Shown: in pieces, positions 32,121 through 41,771 of the stretch
How positions within the stretch are numbered: the first letter of the stretch is position 1
Layout: each line of letters starts with the position of its first letter
Assembly: GCA_004297935.1 (NCBI GenBank)
Contig: SCRE01000010.1
Coordinates: 1-64,000 of the forward strand
Source of the DNA: Microbacteriaceae bacterium
GTDB taxonomy: Bacteria > Actinomycetota > Actinomycetes > Actinomycetales > Microbacteriaceae
Direction of reading: 5' to 3'
Length of the DNA: 64,000 nt
Notes under the pieces: generated by a model
Seen by the model: only the letters and a program-made list of their open reading frames with translations
What the model was told of the DNA's origin: nothing
Databases searched by the model: none
Position numbers and translations under genes: made by a program

Positions 32121-34751
32121 ATGTCTGCCCAAAAACCCACGGCCAGGGGTGCGCTCGGCGCGTTCGTCGCATTTCTCGGCATGAGTGTCGTCGCCGGTTT
32201 GCTGGTGACGGCTGCTGTGACTCCGGCGATCGCCGTCACGGGGATGGCCGCAAACGACAGCATCGGCGTTTTCGAGGGACTCCCCGAGTACCTGCAGATC
32301 GACAGCCTGGCCCAGAACTCCACGATTTACGCGGATCAGGGCGGCAAGCCGGTGCCGATCGCGACGTTCTATGCGCAGAACCGTGTCGAGGTCGGCTGGA
32401 AAGACATCTCGCAGAACATGAAGGACGCCGCTATCGCGACGGAGGATCCGCACTTCTATCAGCATGGCGGTATCGACCTGATGGGGACGCTGCGCGGCGC
32501 GCTCAGCACTTATGTGCTGCACAGGGACGTGCAGGGCGGTTCATCGATCACGCAGCAGTATGTGAAGAACGTGCTCGTGCAGAAGTGTGAAGTCAAGAAC
32601 ATCGTCGTCGAAGATTCCAACGCGGCAGAGCAGAAGAAGAAGCAGGCCGCGCAGGACAAGGCATATCAGGACTGCTATGCGCAGGCCACGGAGACCACGC
32701 CGGACCGCAAGCTCAAAGAAATGAAGATGGCGATCGGCCTGGAGAAGAAGTACTCCAAGAACGCGATCTTGCAAAGCTACCTCAACATCGCCGGATTCGG
32801 CGGCAAGGTGTACGGCGTCGAGGCTGCGGCACACTACTACTTCAACACGTCGGCGAAGGACCTCAACCTGCAGCAGGCGGCGACCTTGGTCGCCATCCTG
32901 AACAACCCGGCGAACCTGCGAATCGATCAGGACAAGGCTGCCAACCCCGGCAACAATGCCGAGAACGGCTTCAAGGCGACGCTCGACCGGCGCAACTATG
33001 TGATCGACCGCATGTACATCAACCACAAGATCACGCTCAAGCAGCGCGACGACGCGAAGAAGACGAAGATCGAGCCGGCGATCACACCGGTCCAGACCGG
33101 ATGCATGACCGCGAACGCCGTCAACGCCGGCGCGTTCTGCGATCTGGTGCAACGCACCATCCTCAATGATCCCGCCTTCGGCAAGACCGTCGACGAGCGG
33201 GTGAGCCTGTTCAATCGCGGTGGATTGAAGATCTATTCGACGTTGAACCTCGATCTGCAGGGTGTCGCCCAGCAATCGCTGAACAGTGTCGTTCCGGCGA
33301 CCCTTCCCGGCACGGACATCGGCGGCACGAATGTCTCCGTCGAGGTCGGCACCGGCCGGATCATCACCATGGTGCAGAACCGGCCGTTCAACAACACGGA
33401 TACGCCGGCAGCGGGCACGACGGCCGTCAACTACAACGAAGATGAGGTCTACGGCAGTTCCCAGGGCTTCCAGACCGGTTCGACCTGGAAGGCATTCGAC
33501 CTGGTCGAATGGTTGAAGGAGGGGCATTCCCTCAATGACGTCATCGACGGCACGCGTCATTCGTATCCGCAGTCCGCGTTCCACAGCGGGCCGGCCTGCA
33601 ACGACATCGGCGGGCCTGCCTGGAACGTCACAAACGATGACGGGGCCGCGGGTCGCATGTCGGTGATGACCGGAACGGCCGAATCGGTGAACACCGTCTT
33701 CGCGATGATGTCCACGAAACTCGACCTGTGCGGCATCAAGCAGTCCGCACAGCAACTGCTGGTGAAGGGCGCCGACGAGAAAGCCAACCCGTTCCTTGCG
33801 AACCCGTCGTCCGTGCTGGGCACCAACTACATCGCCCCGATTACGATGGCCACCGCGTATGCCGGTCTGGCCAACGGCGGCAAGGCGTGCAGCGCGATCG
33901 CGATCGACAAGATCACCGACCCGACCGGCAAGGACATCGCGGTTCCGAAGAGCGTGTGCTCGACGAATCCCGTCGATCCCAAGGTCGCCGCCGGCGTCGT
34001 CTACGCACTGCAGGGCGTGATGACCCGCGGGACGGCCACCAGCGCCAACCCACGCGACGGGGTCCCGATCTTCGGCAAGACCGGTACGACGGACAACTCC
34101 TACGACAACTGGCTGGTGACGTCGACGACCAAGATCGCGACAGCGACGTGGGTCGGCAACGTTGCGGCGACGCAGCGCGCGAACGGCACCTGGACCAAGA
34201 CGCCGATCCGAAGCCTCCGGCTGGGCGGGCAATACGGCGGAAACGCCAAGCTCATCGTCGCGAAACCGATCCTTCGCGCGCTGAACGCTGCGTATGGCGG
34301 CACCGCATTCCCGAAGCCGGATTCTTCGGTGCTGAACGCAAGGCAGATCACCGTGCCGGACTTGACCGGCAAGAGCCCCACCGATGCGCAGAGCCTGCTC
34401 GAAGGCCTCGGCTTCACCTACCAAGACGGCGGCGCGACCGACTCCGCGGCTCCGGCCGGCACGGTCGCCAGCACGAACCCGGGCGGTGGCGCCAGCGCAG
34501 GCCTCGGCAGCACCGTGATCGTCTACACGAGCAACGGCAGCCTGGTCGCTCTGCCCGACGTCACGGGCAAGACCGCAGCGGATGCGATCGCCACGCTGAC
34601 CGGCGCCGGCTTCGGCTACTCCTACAGTGGCGATCCGGCCGCGATCATCGCCAGCACCGATCCGGCACCCGGCACGCCGACCAAGCCCGGCACCAAGGTG
34701 ACATTGACCGCGAAGCCGGGTAACACGCCCGGCCCGGGCGGCGGCGGGTAG
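32121..34751 (+). CDS. bifunctional class A penicillin-binding protein with PASTA domains
   Basis: An 876-residue peptidoglycan synthase: a short cytosolic start, a membrane anchor (VVAGLLVTAAVTPAIAV), a glycosyltransferase domain with the catalytic glutamate in ATEDPHFYQHGG and the GGSSITQQYVKN motif, and a transpeptidase domain with GSTWKAFD (SxxK), ESVN (SxN) and GKTGTTDN (KTG). Two PASTA domains (VPDLTGKSPTDAQSLLEG, LPDVTGKTAADAIATLTG) and a Pro/Gly end follow. The cysteine-containing charged insertion after VLVQKCE resembles that in the paralogue at 36308. Place and partner match mycobacterial PonA2. Translation starts at ATG 32121 without a clear ribosome site. Confidence 0.95.
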   Translation: MSAQKPTARGALGAFVAFLGMSVVAGLLVTAAVTPAIAVTGMAANDSIGVFEGLPEYLQIDSLAQNSTIYADQGGKPVPIATFYAQNRVEVGWKDISQNMKDAAIATEDPHFYQHGGIDLMGTLRGALSTYVLHRDVQGGSSITQQYVKNVLVQKCEVKNIVVEDSNAAEQKKKQAAQDKAYQDCYAQATETTPDRKLKEMKMAIGLEKKYSKNAILQSYLNIAGFGGKVYGVEAAAHYYFNTSAKDLNLQQAATLVAILNNPANLRIDQDKAANPGNNAENGFKATLDRRNYVIDRMYINHKITLKQRDDAKKTKIEPAITPVQTGCMTANAVNAGAFCDLVQRTILNDPAFGKTVDERVSLFNRGGLKIYSTLNLDLQGVAQQSLNSVVPATLPGTDIGGTNVSVEVGTGRIITMVQNRPFNNTDTPAAGTTAVNYNEDEVYGSSQGFQTGSTWKAFDLVEWLKEGHSLNDVIDGTRHSYPQSAFHSGPACNDIGGPAWNVTNDDGAAGRMSVMTGTAESVNTVFAMMSTKLDLCGIKQSAQQLLVKGADEKANPFLANPSSVLGTNYIAPITMATAYAGLANGGKACSAIAIDKITDPTGKDIAVPKSVCSTNPVDPKVAAGVVYALQGVMTRGTATSANPRDGVPIFGKTGTTDNSYDNWLVTSTTKIATATWVGNVAATQRANGTWTKTPIRSLRLGGQYGGNAKLIVAKPILRALNAAYGGTAFPKPDSSVLNARQITVPDLTGKSPTDAQSLLEGLGFTYQDGGATDSAAPAGTVASTNPGGGASAGLGSTVIVYTSNGSLVALPDVTGKTAADAIATLTGAGFGYSYSGDPAAIIASTDPAPGTPTKPGTKVTLTAKPGNTPGPGGGG

Positions 34752-34934
34752 CCGCCTGCGGCATCGACGAGACGCCAATCGTATCGATGCGGCAACGGCG
34801 TAGCACCGGGATCGGCAGGGAGCCGCCATCGCGACGGCAGCGGCACCGGTCGAGGTGGCCGGTCGCCGCTAAACTTCTCTCGTTGAGTGGCGTGCACAAG
34901 GACCGACCACCACGATCGACTGGAGAACCCCTCG

Positions 34935-35978
34935 ATGCGCAGCAGCTCGCGACGCGGCACGCGACGACTCAGCCTGCGCGGATCCGACACCCGGCGCCCG
35001 CGCCTGCGCAGAACCGGCATCGGCGCGGCGGGCGGGGCGCTCGCGCCGCTGGGGGCGGCATCCGTTCTCGCCTTCGCCTGGGGGTCGCTGATCGAACGCA
35101 ACTGGTATGCGCTGCGCGAGGTGAGCGTGCCGGTGCTCGAGCCGGGGGCCGCGCCGATCCGGGTGCTGCACATCAGCGACCTGCATATGGCGCCGTGGCA
35201 GCGGGGCAAGCAGGAGTGGGTCCGCTCGCTGGCCGCGTTGAAGCCGGACCTCATCGTCGACACCGGCGACAATCTCGGGCACGAACGAGGGATCGAAGGC
35301 GTCGAGTACGCGCTGGAGCCGTTCCGCGGCATCCCGGGGGTGTTCGTCAACGGGTCGAATGACTACTATGGGCCGACGCCGAAGAACCCGCTGAAATATT
35401 TCTCCGGACCGTCGCTGCACCGTCACAAGCCCGCATCGCTCGATCTCACGGGTCTGACAGACTTCTTCGCCGGCCTCGGCTGGCTCGACCTGAACAACGC
35501 CGCCGATGAGTTGACCGTCAACGGCACCCGGCTCGAGCTCTTCGGCGTCGACGACCCGCACCGGCGATTCGATCGGCTCGACCTGCTACCGGCGATTCTC
35601 GACGACCTGCGCGAGGAAGACGAAACGGATGCCGCGTGGCCCGACGACGAGGCCGTCCCGGCTCTCCCGTCGCTGTCGATCGGGGTCACGCATGCGCCAT
35701 ATCAGCGCGTGCTGAACACATTCGTCACCTATGGCGCCCAGGTGATCTTCGCCGGCCACACGCACGGCGGCCAGGTCTGCGTGCCCGGCTACGGGGCGCT
35801 GGTGACGAACTGCGACATCCCGCGGGCACAGGTCAAGGGGCTGAGTGTGTGGCCGCACGCGCTGCGCGCCGCGTACCTGAACGTGTCAGCAGGAGTCGGA
35901 ACGTCGATCTATGCACCGGTGCGCTTCGCGTGCCGGCCCGAGGCCACGCTGCTGACGCTGACGCCGCGGTTCGCCTAG
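34935..35978 (+). CDS. membrane-associated metallophosphoesterase (calcineurin-like)
   Basis: A 347-residue calcineurin-like phosphoesterase of the YkuE/Rv3683 type. A basic N-terminus and a hydrophobic stretch (APLGAASVLAFAWGS) precede the catalytic domain, whose motifs are DLHMA (DxH), DTGDN (GDN), NGSNDYY in place of the usual GNHE, THAPY, and GHTHGG. The loss of the histidine in the third motif is noteworthy but occurs in this subfamily. ATG 34935 is chosen, with GGAGA upstream. The gene follows the PASTA PBP, the conserved ponA2-Rv3683 pairing, so a cell-envelope role is likely; the substrate is unknown. Confidence 0.88.
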   Translation: MRSSSRRGTRRLSLRGSDTRRPRLRRTGIGAAGGALAPLGAASVLAFAWGSLIERNWYALREVSVPVLEPGAAPIRVLHISDLHMAPWQRGKQEWVRSLAALKPDLIVDTGDNLGHERGIEGVEYALEPFRGIPGVFVNGSNDYYGPTPKNPLKYFSGPSLHRHKPASLDLTGLTDFFAGLGWLDLNNAADELTVNGTRLELFGVDDPHRRFDRLDLLPAILDDLREEDETDAAWPDDEAVPALPSLSIGVTHAPYQRVLNTFVTYGAQVIFAGHTHGGQVCVPGYGALVTNCDIPRAQVKGLSVWPHALRAAYLNVSAGVGTSIYAPVRFACRPEATLLTLTPRFA

Positions 35979-36030
35979 GTTGCGCCGCGCAAGTCTCGAT
36001 ATGCCCGCTCTCGCATCGTGTGCCGGTACC

Positions 36031-36219
36031 GGTGGTCGAGTAACGCATGAGCGCAGCGAATCCGTGTATCGAGACCCAAGTTTGTGGTGCCGAAGACCCT
36101 TGGTCTCGATACGCCTGCTCGCTGCGCTCGCGCAGGTCCTCGCTCGCAGACTCGCTCGGCGCTGGCGTCGCGGAAACGCTGGCGCGTTTCTCCAAGCTCC
36201 AGCGCGCTACTCGACCAGC
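36031..36219. repeat. palindromic repeat, copy 4, extended
   Basis: Begins GGTGGTCGAGTAACGCATGA, contains TGTATCGAGACC and GGTCTCGATACGCCTGCTCG, and ends GCTACTCGACCAGC. Extra GCTCGC-rich sequence is inserted in the right half. It fills most of the 329-bp gap between the phosphoesterase and the second PBP; nothing else is seen there. Confidence 0.85.
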
Positions 36220-36307
36220 GGCGGGGGAGGCGGCAACACAGGCGATTCTGAACGCATTCGGAGTGTGAGCGGAGCAGTTGGAAAGGTAGCGGGCGTAGCC
36301 TGGGGCG

Positions 36308-38635
36308 ATGTCCGATTCGCGTAACCGTCCCAGACTGGGTGCCGCCCTCGGAGGATTGATCGGGTTCGTCGCGGTCAGCGCTGTGGCCGCCGTTCTCGTT
36401 GTCGCCGGGGTGACTCCGGCGATCGCGGTGGTCAGCATGGCTGCCGGCAGCACCGTTTCCGGCTTCGACAGCATCCCGGAATACCTGAAGATCGGCCCGC
36501 TCCCTCAGACCACCACGTTCTACGCGACACAGGGCGGCAAAGAGGTGCCGATCGCCACGTTCTATGCGCAGAATCGTGTCGGTGTCGCGTGGAACGCGGT
36601 CTCGCAGTACGCGAAAGACGCCGCCGTCGCGACCGAAGACCCGAGGTTCTACAGCGAAGGCGGCATCGATCTGATCGGAACCATCCGTGCCGCGCTCTCC
36701 AATGCGTCCGGGGCTGCCGTGCAGGGCGGGTCATCGATCACACAGCAATACGTCAAGAACGTGCTCGTGCAGGTGTGCGACGCGATGCCGGTCAATTCGG
36801 ATGCCGCGCCCGCTGTCCTCAAGAAGCAGCAGGCCGCGCAGGACGCGTGTTACACCCAAGCAGCCGGCACCACGATCAAGCGCAAAGTGCAGGAGATGCG
36901 CTACGCGATCGGATTGGACAAGCAATACAGCAAGGACCAGATTCTGCTGAGCTACCTCAACATCGCCGGCTTCGGTGGCACCGTCTACGGCATCCAGGCG
37001 GCCGCCGAATACTATTTCGGCGTCTCAGCGGCGGCTCTCAGCCTGCCGCAGGCGGCGACGTTGACGGCCATCCTGAACAACCCGAACTATCTGCGCATCG
37101 ACGGCGGTTCCATCAAACCATTCAAGACCAGTCTCGACAACACGGCCGCGAACGGATTCGCGGCCGCGAAGGACCGTCGCGACTACGTGCTGCAGCGGAT
37201 GCTGATCAACCACAAGATCACCGAAGCGCAGTACGACGCCGCGGTGAAAACGAAAATCACCCCGAGCATCCACCCGGTCGATTCCGGATGCATGAGCGCG
37301 CAAGCATACGACGCCGGGTTCTTCTGCAACTATGTCGAGGGCATCATGCAGACCGACCCGGCGTTCGGCAAGACAGCGCAAGATCGCACGAACCTGTTCA
37401 ACCTCGGCGGCATGAAGGTGTACACGACCCTCAACCTCGACCTGCAGAACGCGGCGCAGGCGGCGATCAACAAGTACATCCCTTCCACTGACCCGAACCT
37501 CGACCTGGGGTCGGCGAACGTCGCCATGGAGGTCGGCACCGGTCGCGTGGTGGACATGGTCGAGAACAAGACGTACAACGACACGGCCAGCGCTCCGCCG
37601 GGTTCGACGTCGATCAACTACACCACCGACTACGACCAGGGCGGATCCTCCGGCTTCCAAACCGGCTCCTCCTTCAAGGCGTTCGACCTCGCAGCATGGC
37701 TGGAAGACGGACACACGATCTATGAACGTGTCCACGCGCCCTCCTCCGGACATGTCTTTCCCGAGACCTTGTACAACGCACCGTGCGTCGGCGGGTTCGG
37801 CAACGTGGGATGGCACGTCGACAACGACGAAGGCGAGGCCGGCGGAAGCATGAGCGTGCTTTCGGCGACCGAGGCGTCCGTCAACACCGCGTTCGCCCAG
37901 ATGGGCACGAAGACGAACCTCTGTGACATCTCGAACGCGGCCAAAGGACTGCTCGTCCACGCGGCAAACCCGGACCTGAACCCGTGGCAGATCGTGCCGC
38001 CGATGATCCTCGGCACCAACACCATTGCGCCACTGACGATGGCGACCGCCTACGCCGGCATCGCCAACGGCGGGGTCGTCTGCACGCCCATCGCCATCGA
38101 CAAGGTGATCAACGCCGACGGCACGCAACACGCCGTACCCAAGACGAAGTGCTCGCAGGGCCTGCCGGCGAATATCGCGGCGGGCGTCGAATGGACGCTG
38201 CAGCACGTGATGACCGCCGGCACGGCCACGGCAGCGAATCCGCGCGACGGCATCCCGATCATGGGTAAGACGGGCACCACAGACAACTCGGTGCAGAACT
38301 GGCTGGTGACCTCGACCACGAAGATCGCGACGGCAACGTGGGTCGGCAACGTGGTCGGCTTCGTCCCGTTGCGCAGCCAGTACTTCGGCGGTTACAACGG
38401 TGGAGACGTGAAGTTCCACATCGCCCGGCCGATCCTGGCCGCGCTCAATGCGGCGTACGGCGGCGGCGCGCTGGCAACACCGAGCCCATCGCTGCTGAAT
38501 CCACCGTACGTGTACCAGCCGCCGGTGCAGACGAACGGACCCGGCAATGGAAACGGTGACACGCAGGGGAAAGGGAATCCCAACTCCGCCCCCAGCACGC
38601 CGCCCAAAGACAATGGCAAGCCGGTCAAAGGGTAG
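36308..38635 (+). CDS. second bifunctional class A penicillin-binding protein, without PASTA domains
   Basis: A 775-residue paralogue of the protein at 32121. It has the same membrane anchor type (VAAVLVVAGVTPAIAV), the glycosyltransferase motifs ATEDPRFYSEGG and GGSSITQQYVKN, and transpeptidase motifs GSSFKAFD, ASVNTAF and GKTGTTDN. The C-terminus is a Pro/Asn/Gly-rich tail (NGPGNGNGDTQGKGN) instead of PASTA repeats. Segment-by-segment likeness and the nearby location suggest a local duplication that then lost or never gained PASTA domains. The cysteine insertion after VLVQVCD is also shared. ATG 36308 lies 89 bp after the repeat. Confidence 0.94.
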   Translation: MSDSRNRPRLGAALGGLIGFVAVSAVAAVLVVAGVTPAIAVVSMAAGSTVSGFDSIPEYLKIGPLPQTTTFYATQGGKEVPIATFYAQNRVGVAWNAVSQYAKDAAVATEDPRFYSEGGIDLIGTIRAALSNASGAAVQGGSSITQQYVKNVLVQVCDAMPVNSDAAPAVLKKQQAAQDACYTQAAGTTIKRKVQEMRYAIGLDKQYSKDQILLSYLNIAGFGGTVYGIQAAAEYYFGVSAAALSLPQAATLTAILNNPNYLRIDGGSIKPFKTSLDNTAANGFAAAKDRRDYVLQRMLINHKITEAQYDAAVKTKITPSIHPVDSGCMSAQAYDAGFFCNYVEGIMQTDPAFGKTAQDRTNLFNLGGMKVYTTLNLDLQNAAQAAINKYIPSTDPNLDLGSANVAMEVGTGRVVDMVENKTYNDTASAPPGSTSINYTTDYDQGGSSGFQTGSSFKAFDLAAWLEDGHTIYERVHAPSSGHVFPETLYNAPCVGGFGNVGWHVDNDEGEAGGSMSVLSATEASVNTAFAQMGTKTNLCDISNAAKGLLVHAANPDLNPWQIVPPMILGTNTIAPLTMATAYAGIANGGVVCTPIAIDKVINADGTQHAVPKTKCSQGLPANIAAGVEWTLQHVMTAGTATAANPRDGIPIMGKTGTTDNSVQNWLVTSTTKIATATWVGNVVGFVPLRSQYFGGYNGGDVKFHIARPILAALNAAYGGGALATPSPSLLNPPYVYQPPVQTNGPGNGNGDTQGKGNPNSAPSTPPKDNGKPVKG

Positions 38636-38845
38636 GCGGCTGGGAGTCCGAGGTCACGCGCACGCCATGATCGTTGCAGCAGACGAGGTCTGCGGCAGAT
38701 GAGGTCTGCGGCAGACGAGGTCGTAGCCGTGGCGAGGGCCGCACGGCCGCAATCGGGGTCCTCCCTGTCCTGGCCATCGTCACTGCCGTGGTCATCGAGG
38801 CACTGGCGTACCGTGTATTCTTATTGAGGCCTCGCAGGAGGTCAT

Positions 38846-38919
<74 letters not shown>

Positions 38920-38928
38920 CAGATCAGG

Positions 38929-39768
38929 TCACAGCATTGCGCTCGTGGCCTTTCTGCTTTTCCGGATGCCCTTGGCCGACGACAGCGAAGACGAATCCAG
39001 CAGCCTCGCAACCAAGGCCACGGTGTCTTCCCAGCCGGTCACGGCTGCGCACGGCACACCCAAGGCCTTCACAGGGTAGTCGTTGCCCTCGGGGTCGAGG
39101 CGGTCGCCGACGAAGAGCATGTCCGTCAGAGCAATACCCGTCAGCGACGCCAATGAGCGCAGGCCGTAGGCCTTGTCGATGCCCTTGCGGGTGATGTCCA
39201 CCGAGGTCGACCCACCCGAGCGAACCTCCAGGTCAGGCAGCAGCGCGGCCACGGCGGCGCGTAGCGCATTCTTCTTGGCACCGGACCGATCCCAGGCTGC
39301 CTTCGCCTCCACCGGCGCGCTCTGGCCCAACGCGGAGAACGTGATCTGCGATCCGCGATCCTCCACAATCGGGCCCCAGGTCTGCGACTCCCAATATCCC
39401 AGCGCGCGCGCCGAAGCCTCGACGGCCGCGAGCGCACGCGCCTTCTCCTGCTCGGTGAGATTCTGAGCGTACTGCTGCGCCCACTCCCGGTCGACGTAAC
39501 GGTAGTACTGCGTGCCACACGTCGGCATCAGATGCAGCCGCTCGAGCTGGCCGGGCGTCGCACCGACGAGCCTCTCGACCACCTGCGTGCGGAACTGCCC
39601 GAATTGACCACCCGAAATAATGCAGACGGAGGTCGCCTCCAACAACGCAAGCAAGCTCGCCACCATGCGCGGCGGCAGCGGCGACTTGGACGGCGCCAGG
39701 GTGTCGTCGAGATCGAAGGCCACGAGAGGCGGCACAGCAACGGCTGGGGTGGTCACCTGACTATTCAA
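38929..39768 (-). CDS. HAD-superfamily (IIB) hydrolase, phosphomannomutase-like
   Basis: A 279-residue HAD phosphatase/mutase-like enzyme. Motif I is FDLDDTLAPSK near residue 20, followed by the IISGGQFGQF segment, a C2-type cap region (MPTCGTQYYRYVD), the lysine region VDITRKGIDKAYGL and motif IV FVGDRLDPEGNDYP. DDTLxPSK together with GDxxxPxGNDxP is reminiscent of eukaryotic-type phosphomannomutases, but bacterial members annotated this way are mostly sugar-phosphate phosphatases of unproven substrate. The C-terminal Ser/Lys-rich tail has no known function. It converges on tRNA-Pro. Confidence 0.82.
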   Translation of the reverse strand: MNSQVTTPAVAVPPLVAFDLDDTLAPSKSPLPPRMVASLLALLEATSVCIISGGQFGQFRTQVVERLVGATPGQLERLHLMPTCGTQYYRYVDREWAQQYAQNLTEQEKARALAAVEASARALGYWESQTWGPIVEDRGSQITFSALGQSAPVEAKAAWDRSGAKKNALRAAVAALLPDLEVRSGGSTSVDITRKGIDKAYGLRSLASLTGIALTDMLFVGDRLDPEGNDYPVKALGVPCAAVTGWEDTVALVARLLDSSSLSSAKGIRKSRKATSAML

Positions 39769-40203
39769 TCAGAGCACACCTGGGATTGGGCCTGGGTGGA
39801 AGCCTCCGTCATTGCCCGGGTCGACACTGGGTCGATACCTGGGTCATTGCGTCCCGCCGCCGGCAGAGGCACAACCGCGACACGATGACGACTGAACGCG
39901 GTGCACACGGCCGGCGGGCACGGGGCATACTATCCTGGCTGTTGGCTGACGCTCGGATTGGGGTTCCGACGGCAGTACCAGCCCATGTTGGGGGTCTCGG
40001 CCCCGACCAACGTCAACCTTTGGTCGGGGCCGAGGCGGGCTGGTCTCGGGTAACCTCGCCCGCGCTTGCGCGAATGATTGTCAAGTGTGCGCCCCACCAT
40101 CAACGAAATCAAGACCCAAAACCGAGCAATTTCTATGCACGTTGCACGGCTCACAGCGCAACCGGGTCGATGCAACCGGGTCGATGCAACTGTGCCGACG
40201 ACG
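39769..40203. other. 435-bp gene-free region with a strong hairpin and short repeats
   Basis: No coding region is supported. Apart from the hairpin at 39996-40034, it contains the tandem repeat CAACCGGGTCGATG (about 40158-40190) and a TGGGTCGA-rich stretch at 39780-39850. It separates ugd (3' side) from the HAD gene (5' side) on the minus strand. Confidence 0.5.
39996..40034. terminator. 15-bp perfect stem hairpin
   Basis: CTCGGCCCCGACCAA (39996-40010) and its exact complement TTGGTCGGGGCCGAG (40020-40034) flank a 9-nt loop. It lies 170 bp downstream of ugd. No T-run follows on either strand, so it is a terminator candidate or an mRNA-stabilising structure rather than a canonical intrinsic terminator. 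Confidence 0.55.
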
Positions 40204-41526
40204 CTACGGCCGGCCGAGACCGAGATACCTCCAGCCGGCGGCGCGCCAGGCCGCGGCGTCCAGGCAGTTGCGCGCGTCGACGATCACCGGGTTGTGCACC
40301 AGGGTGCGCAGCGCCACGGGGTCGAGTTCACGATACGTCGCCCACTCGGTGACCAGCACGACGACGTCGGCATCCGTCAGCGCCTCGGCGTGGTCGGCCG
40401 CGAACGCCAAATGCGGATGCAGCCGCCGCGCATTCGCGATCGCCTCCGGGTCGGTGGCGACGACGATCGCTCCTCGGCCGTGCAACTGCACGGCGACGTC
40501 CAGTGCCGGTGAATCGCGCACGTCGTCGGAGTCCGGTTTGAACGCCAGCCCGAGCACTGCAACCTTCCTCAGGTGCGGCTCCCCATCGAGCGCTTCGAGC
40601 ACGAGGTCGACCACGCGCTGGCGTCGGCGCAGGTTGATCGCGTCGACCTCTTTCAGGAATGCCACCGACTCCCCCCGCCCGAGCTCGTCGGCCCGGGCCG
40701 CGAACGCGCGAATGTCCTTGGGCAGACATCCGCCACCGAAGCCGACACCGGCATTCAAGAAGCGGCGGCCGATGCGGGTGTCGTAACCGATCGCATCCGC
40801 CAATTGGGTGACGTCGGCACCGGTCACCTCGGCGATCTCCGCCATCGCATTGATGAAGCTGATCTTCGTGGCCAGGAACGCGTTCGCCGACACCTTCACC
40901 AACTCGGCCGTGGCATAGTCGGTGACGACGACGGGAGTTCCGGCCGCGACGGCCTTGGCATACACCTCGTTCAAAATGTCGACACTCCGCTGGTCGAGCA
41001 GGCCGCCGGGGAGGCGCCGCACCCCGTACACCAACCGGTCCGGTGCCAACGTGTCCTTGACAGCGAACCCTTCCCGCAGAAACTCGGGGTTCCAGACCAG
41101 CGATGCGCCGCATCCGGATGTCTCGACCAACCCGGCCAGGCGGGCGGCGGTTCCCACCGGCACGGTGCTCTTGCCGACGACCAGGTCACCTGCGCTCAGC
41201 TGCGGCAGCAACGCATCGACGGCTGCGTTGACGTAGCTCAGATCCGCAGCGTGGCTGCCGGCGAGTTGGGGAGTACCCACGGCGAGAAAGTGCACCTGCG
41301 AGCCGCGCGCGTCCGCAATATCGGTTGAAAAACGCAGCCGACCGGATGCCATCGCCGAGGTGAGCACCTCTGGCAATCCGGGTTCGAAGAAGGGCGGATG
41401 CGCCGCCGAGAGCAGCTCGATCTTGCGTGCGTCGACGTCGATACCGACGACGTCGTGGCCCAGTTCTGTCATCGCGGCCGCGTGAACGACGCCTAAATAC
41501 CCACAACCGATGACCGCTATCCTCAT
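40204..41526 (-). CDS. ugd: UDP-glucose 6-dehydrogenase
   Basis: A 440-residue nucleotide-sugar dehydrogenase oxidising UDP-glucose to UDP-glucuronate with two NAD+. The N-terminal Rossmann motif is MRIAVIGCGYLGVVHA, then GKSTVPVGTAARL, NPEFLREGFA, the lysine segment AELVKVSANAFLATKISFIN, the catalytic cysteine in GFGGGCLPKD and the C-terminal LGLAFKPDSDDVRDSPAL. Length and motifs are complete. It is divergent from the sqdB-like gene, with 245 bp between the starts. The product feeds envelope glycans or glycolipids, and the glycolipid genes alongside may be functionally linked. Confidence 0.95.
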   Translation of the reverse strand: MRIAVIGCGYLGVVHAAAMTELGHDVVGIDVDARKIELLSAAHPPFFEPGLPEVLTSAMASGRLRFSTDIADARGSQVHFLAVGTPQLAGSHAADLSYVNAAVDALLPQLSAGDLVVGKSTVPVGTAARLAGLVETSGCGASLVWNPEFLREGFAVKDTLAPDRLVYGVRRLPGGLLDQRSVDILNEVYAKAVAAGTPVVVTDYATAELVKVSANAFLATKISFINAMAEIAEVTGADVTQLADAIGYDTRIGRRFLNAGVGFGGGCLPKDIRAFAARADELGRGESVAFLKEVDAINLRRRQRVVDLVLEALDGEPHLRKVAVLGLAFKPDSDDVRDSPALDVAVQLHGRGAIVVATDPEAIANARRLHPHLAFAADHAEALTDADVVVLVTEWATYRELDPVALRTLVHNPVIVDARNCLDAAAWRAAGWRYLGLGRP

Positions 41527-41699
41527 GCGCCCTCCCTGGCTACAAATCTACTGGGCTGCAATTGCGACCCACGACTCGAACGACGGCGCGTGAGATCGCT
41601 CGATTAGAGATTCTTCAGCGTTTCCACAGCAGATCCCGAGAGTGCCGAAGTTGGCTCGACTTACGCTGAGAAGACCTTCACATTAGGCAGGAGCCTCCT

Positions 41700-41750
41700 G
41701 TGAGCACTGGGTCGTGAGCACTGGTGGTGAGCACTGGTAGTGAGCACTGG
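41700..41750 (+). repeat. four tandem GTGAGCACTGG units upstream of the sqdB-like gene
   Basis: Copies start at 41700, 41714, 41727 and 41740 with 2-3 bp spacers. The array ends 21 bp before the start codon. Each unit contains GTGAGCACT, which resembles a start-codon context. It may be a regulator-binding array or simple slippage. Confidence 0.9.
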
Positions 41751-41771
41751 TAGTCGATGGGAGTATGCGCC

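Noticed and set aside
41700-41750. CRISPR-like array
   Set aside because: Repeats are 11 bp with 2-3 bp spacers, not unique spacers of 30 bp or more, and no cas genes are present.
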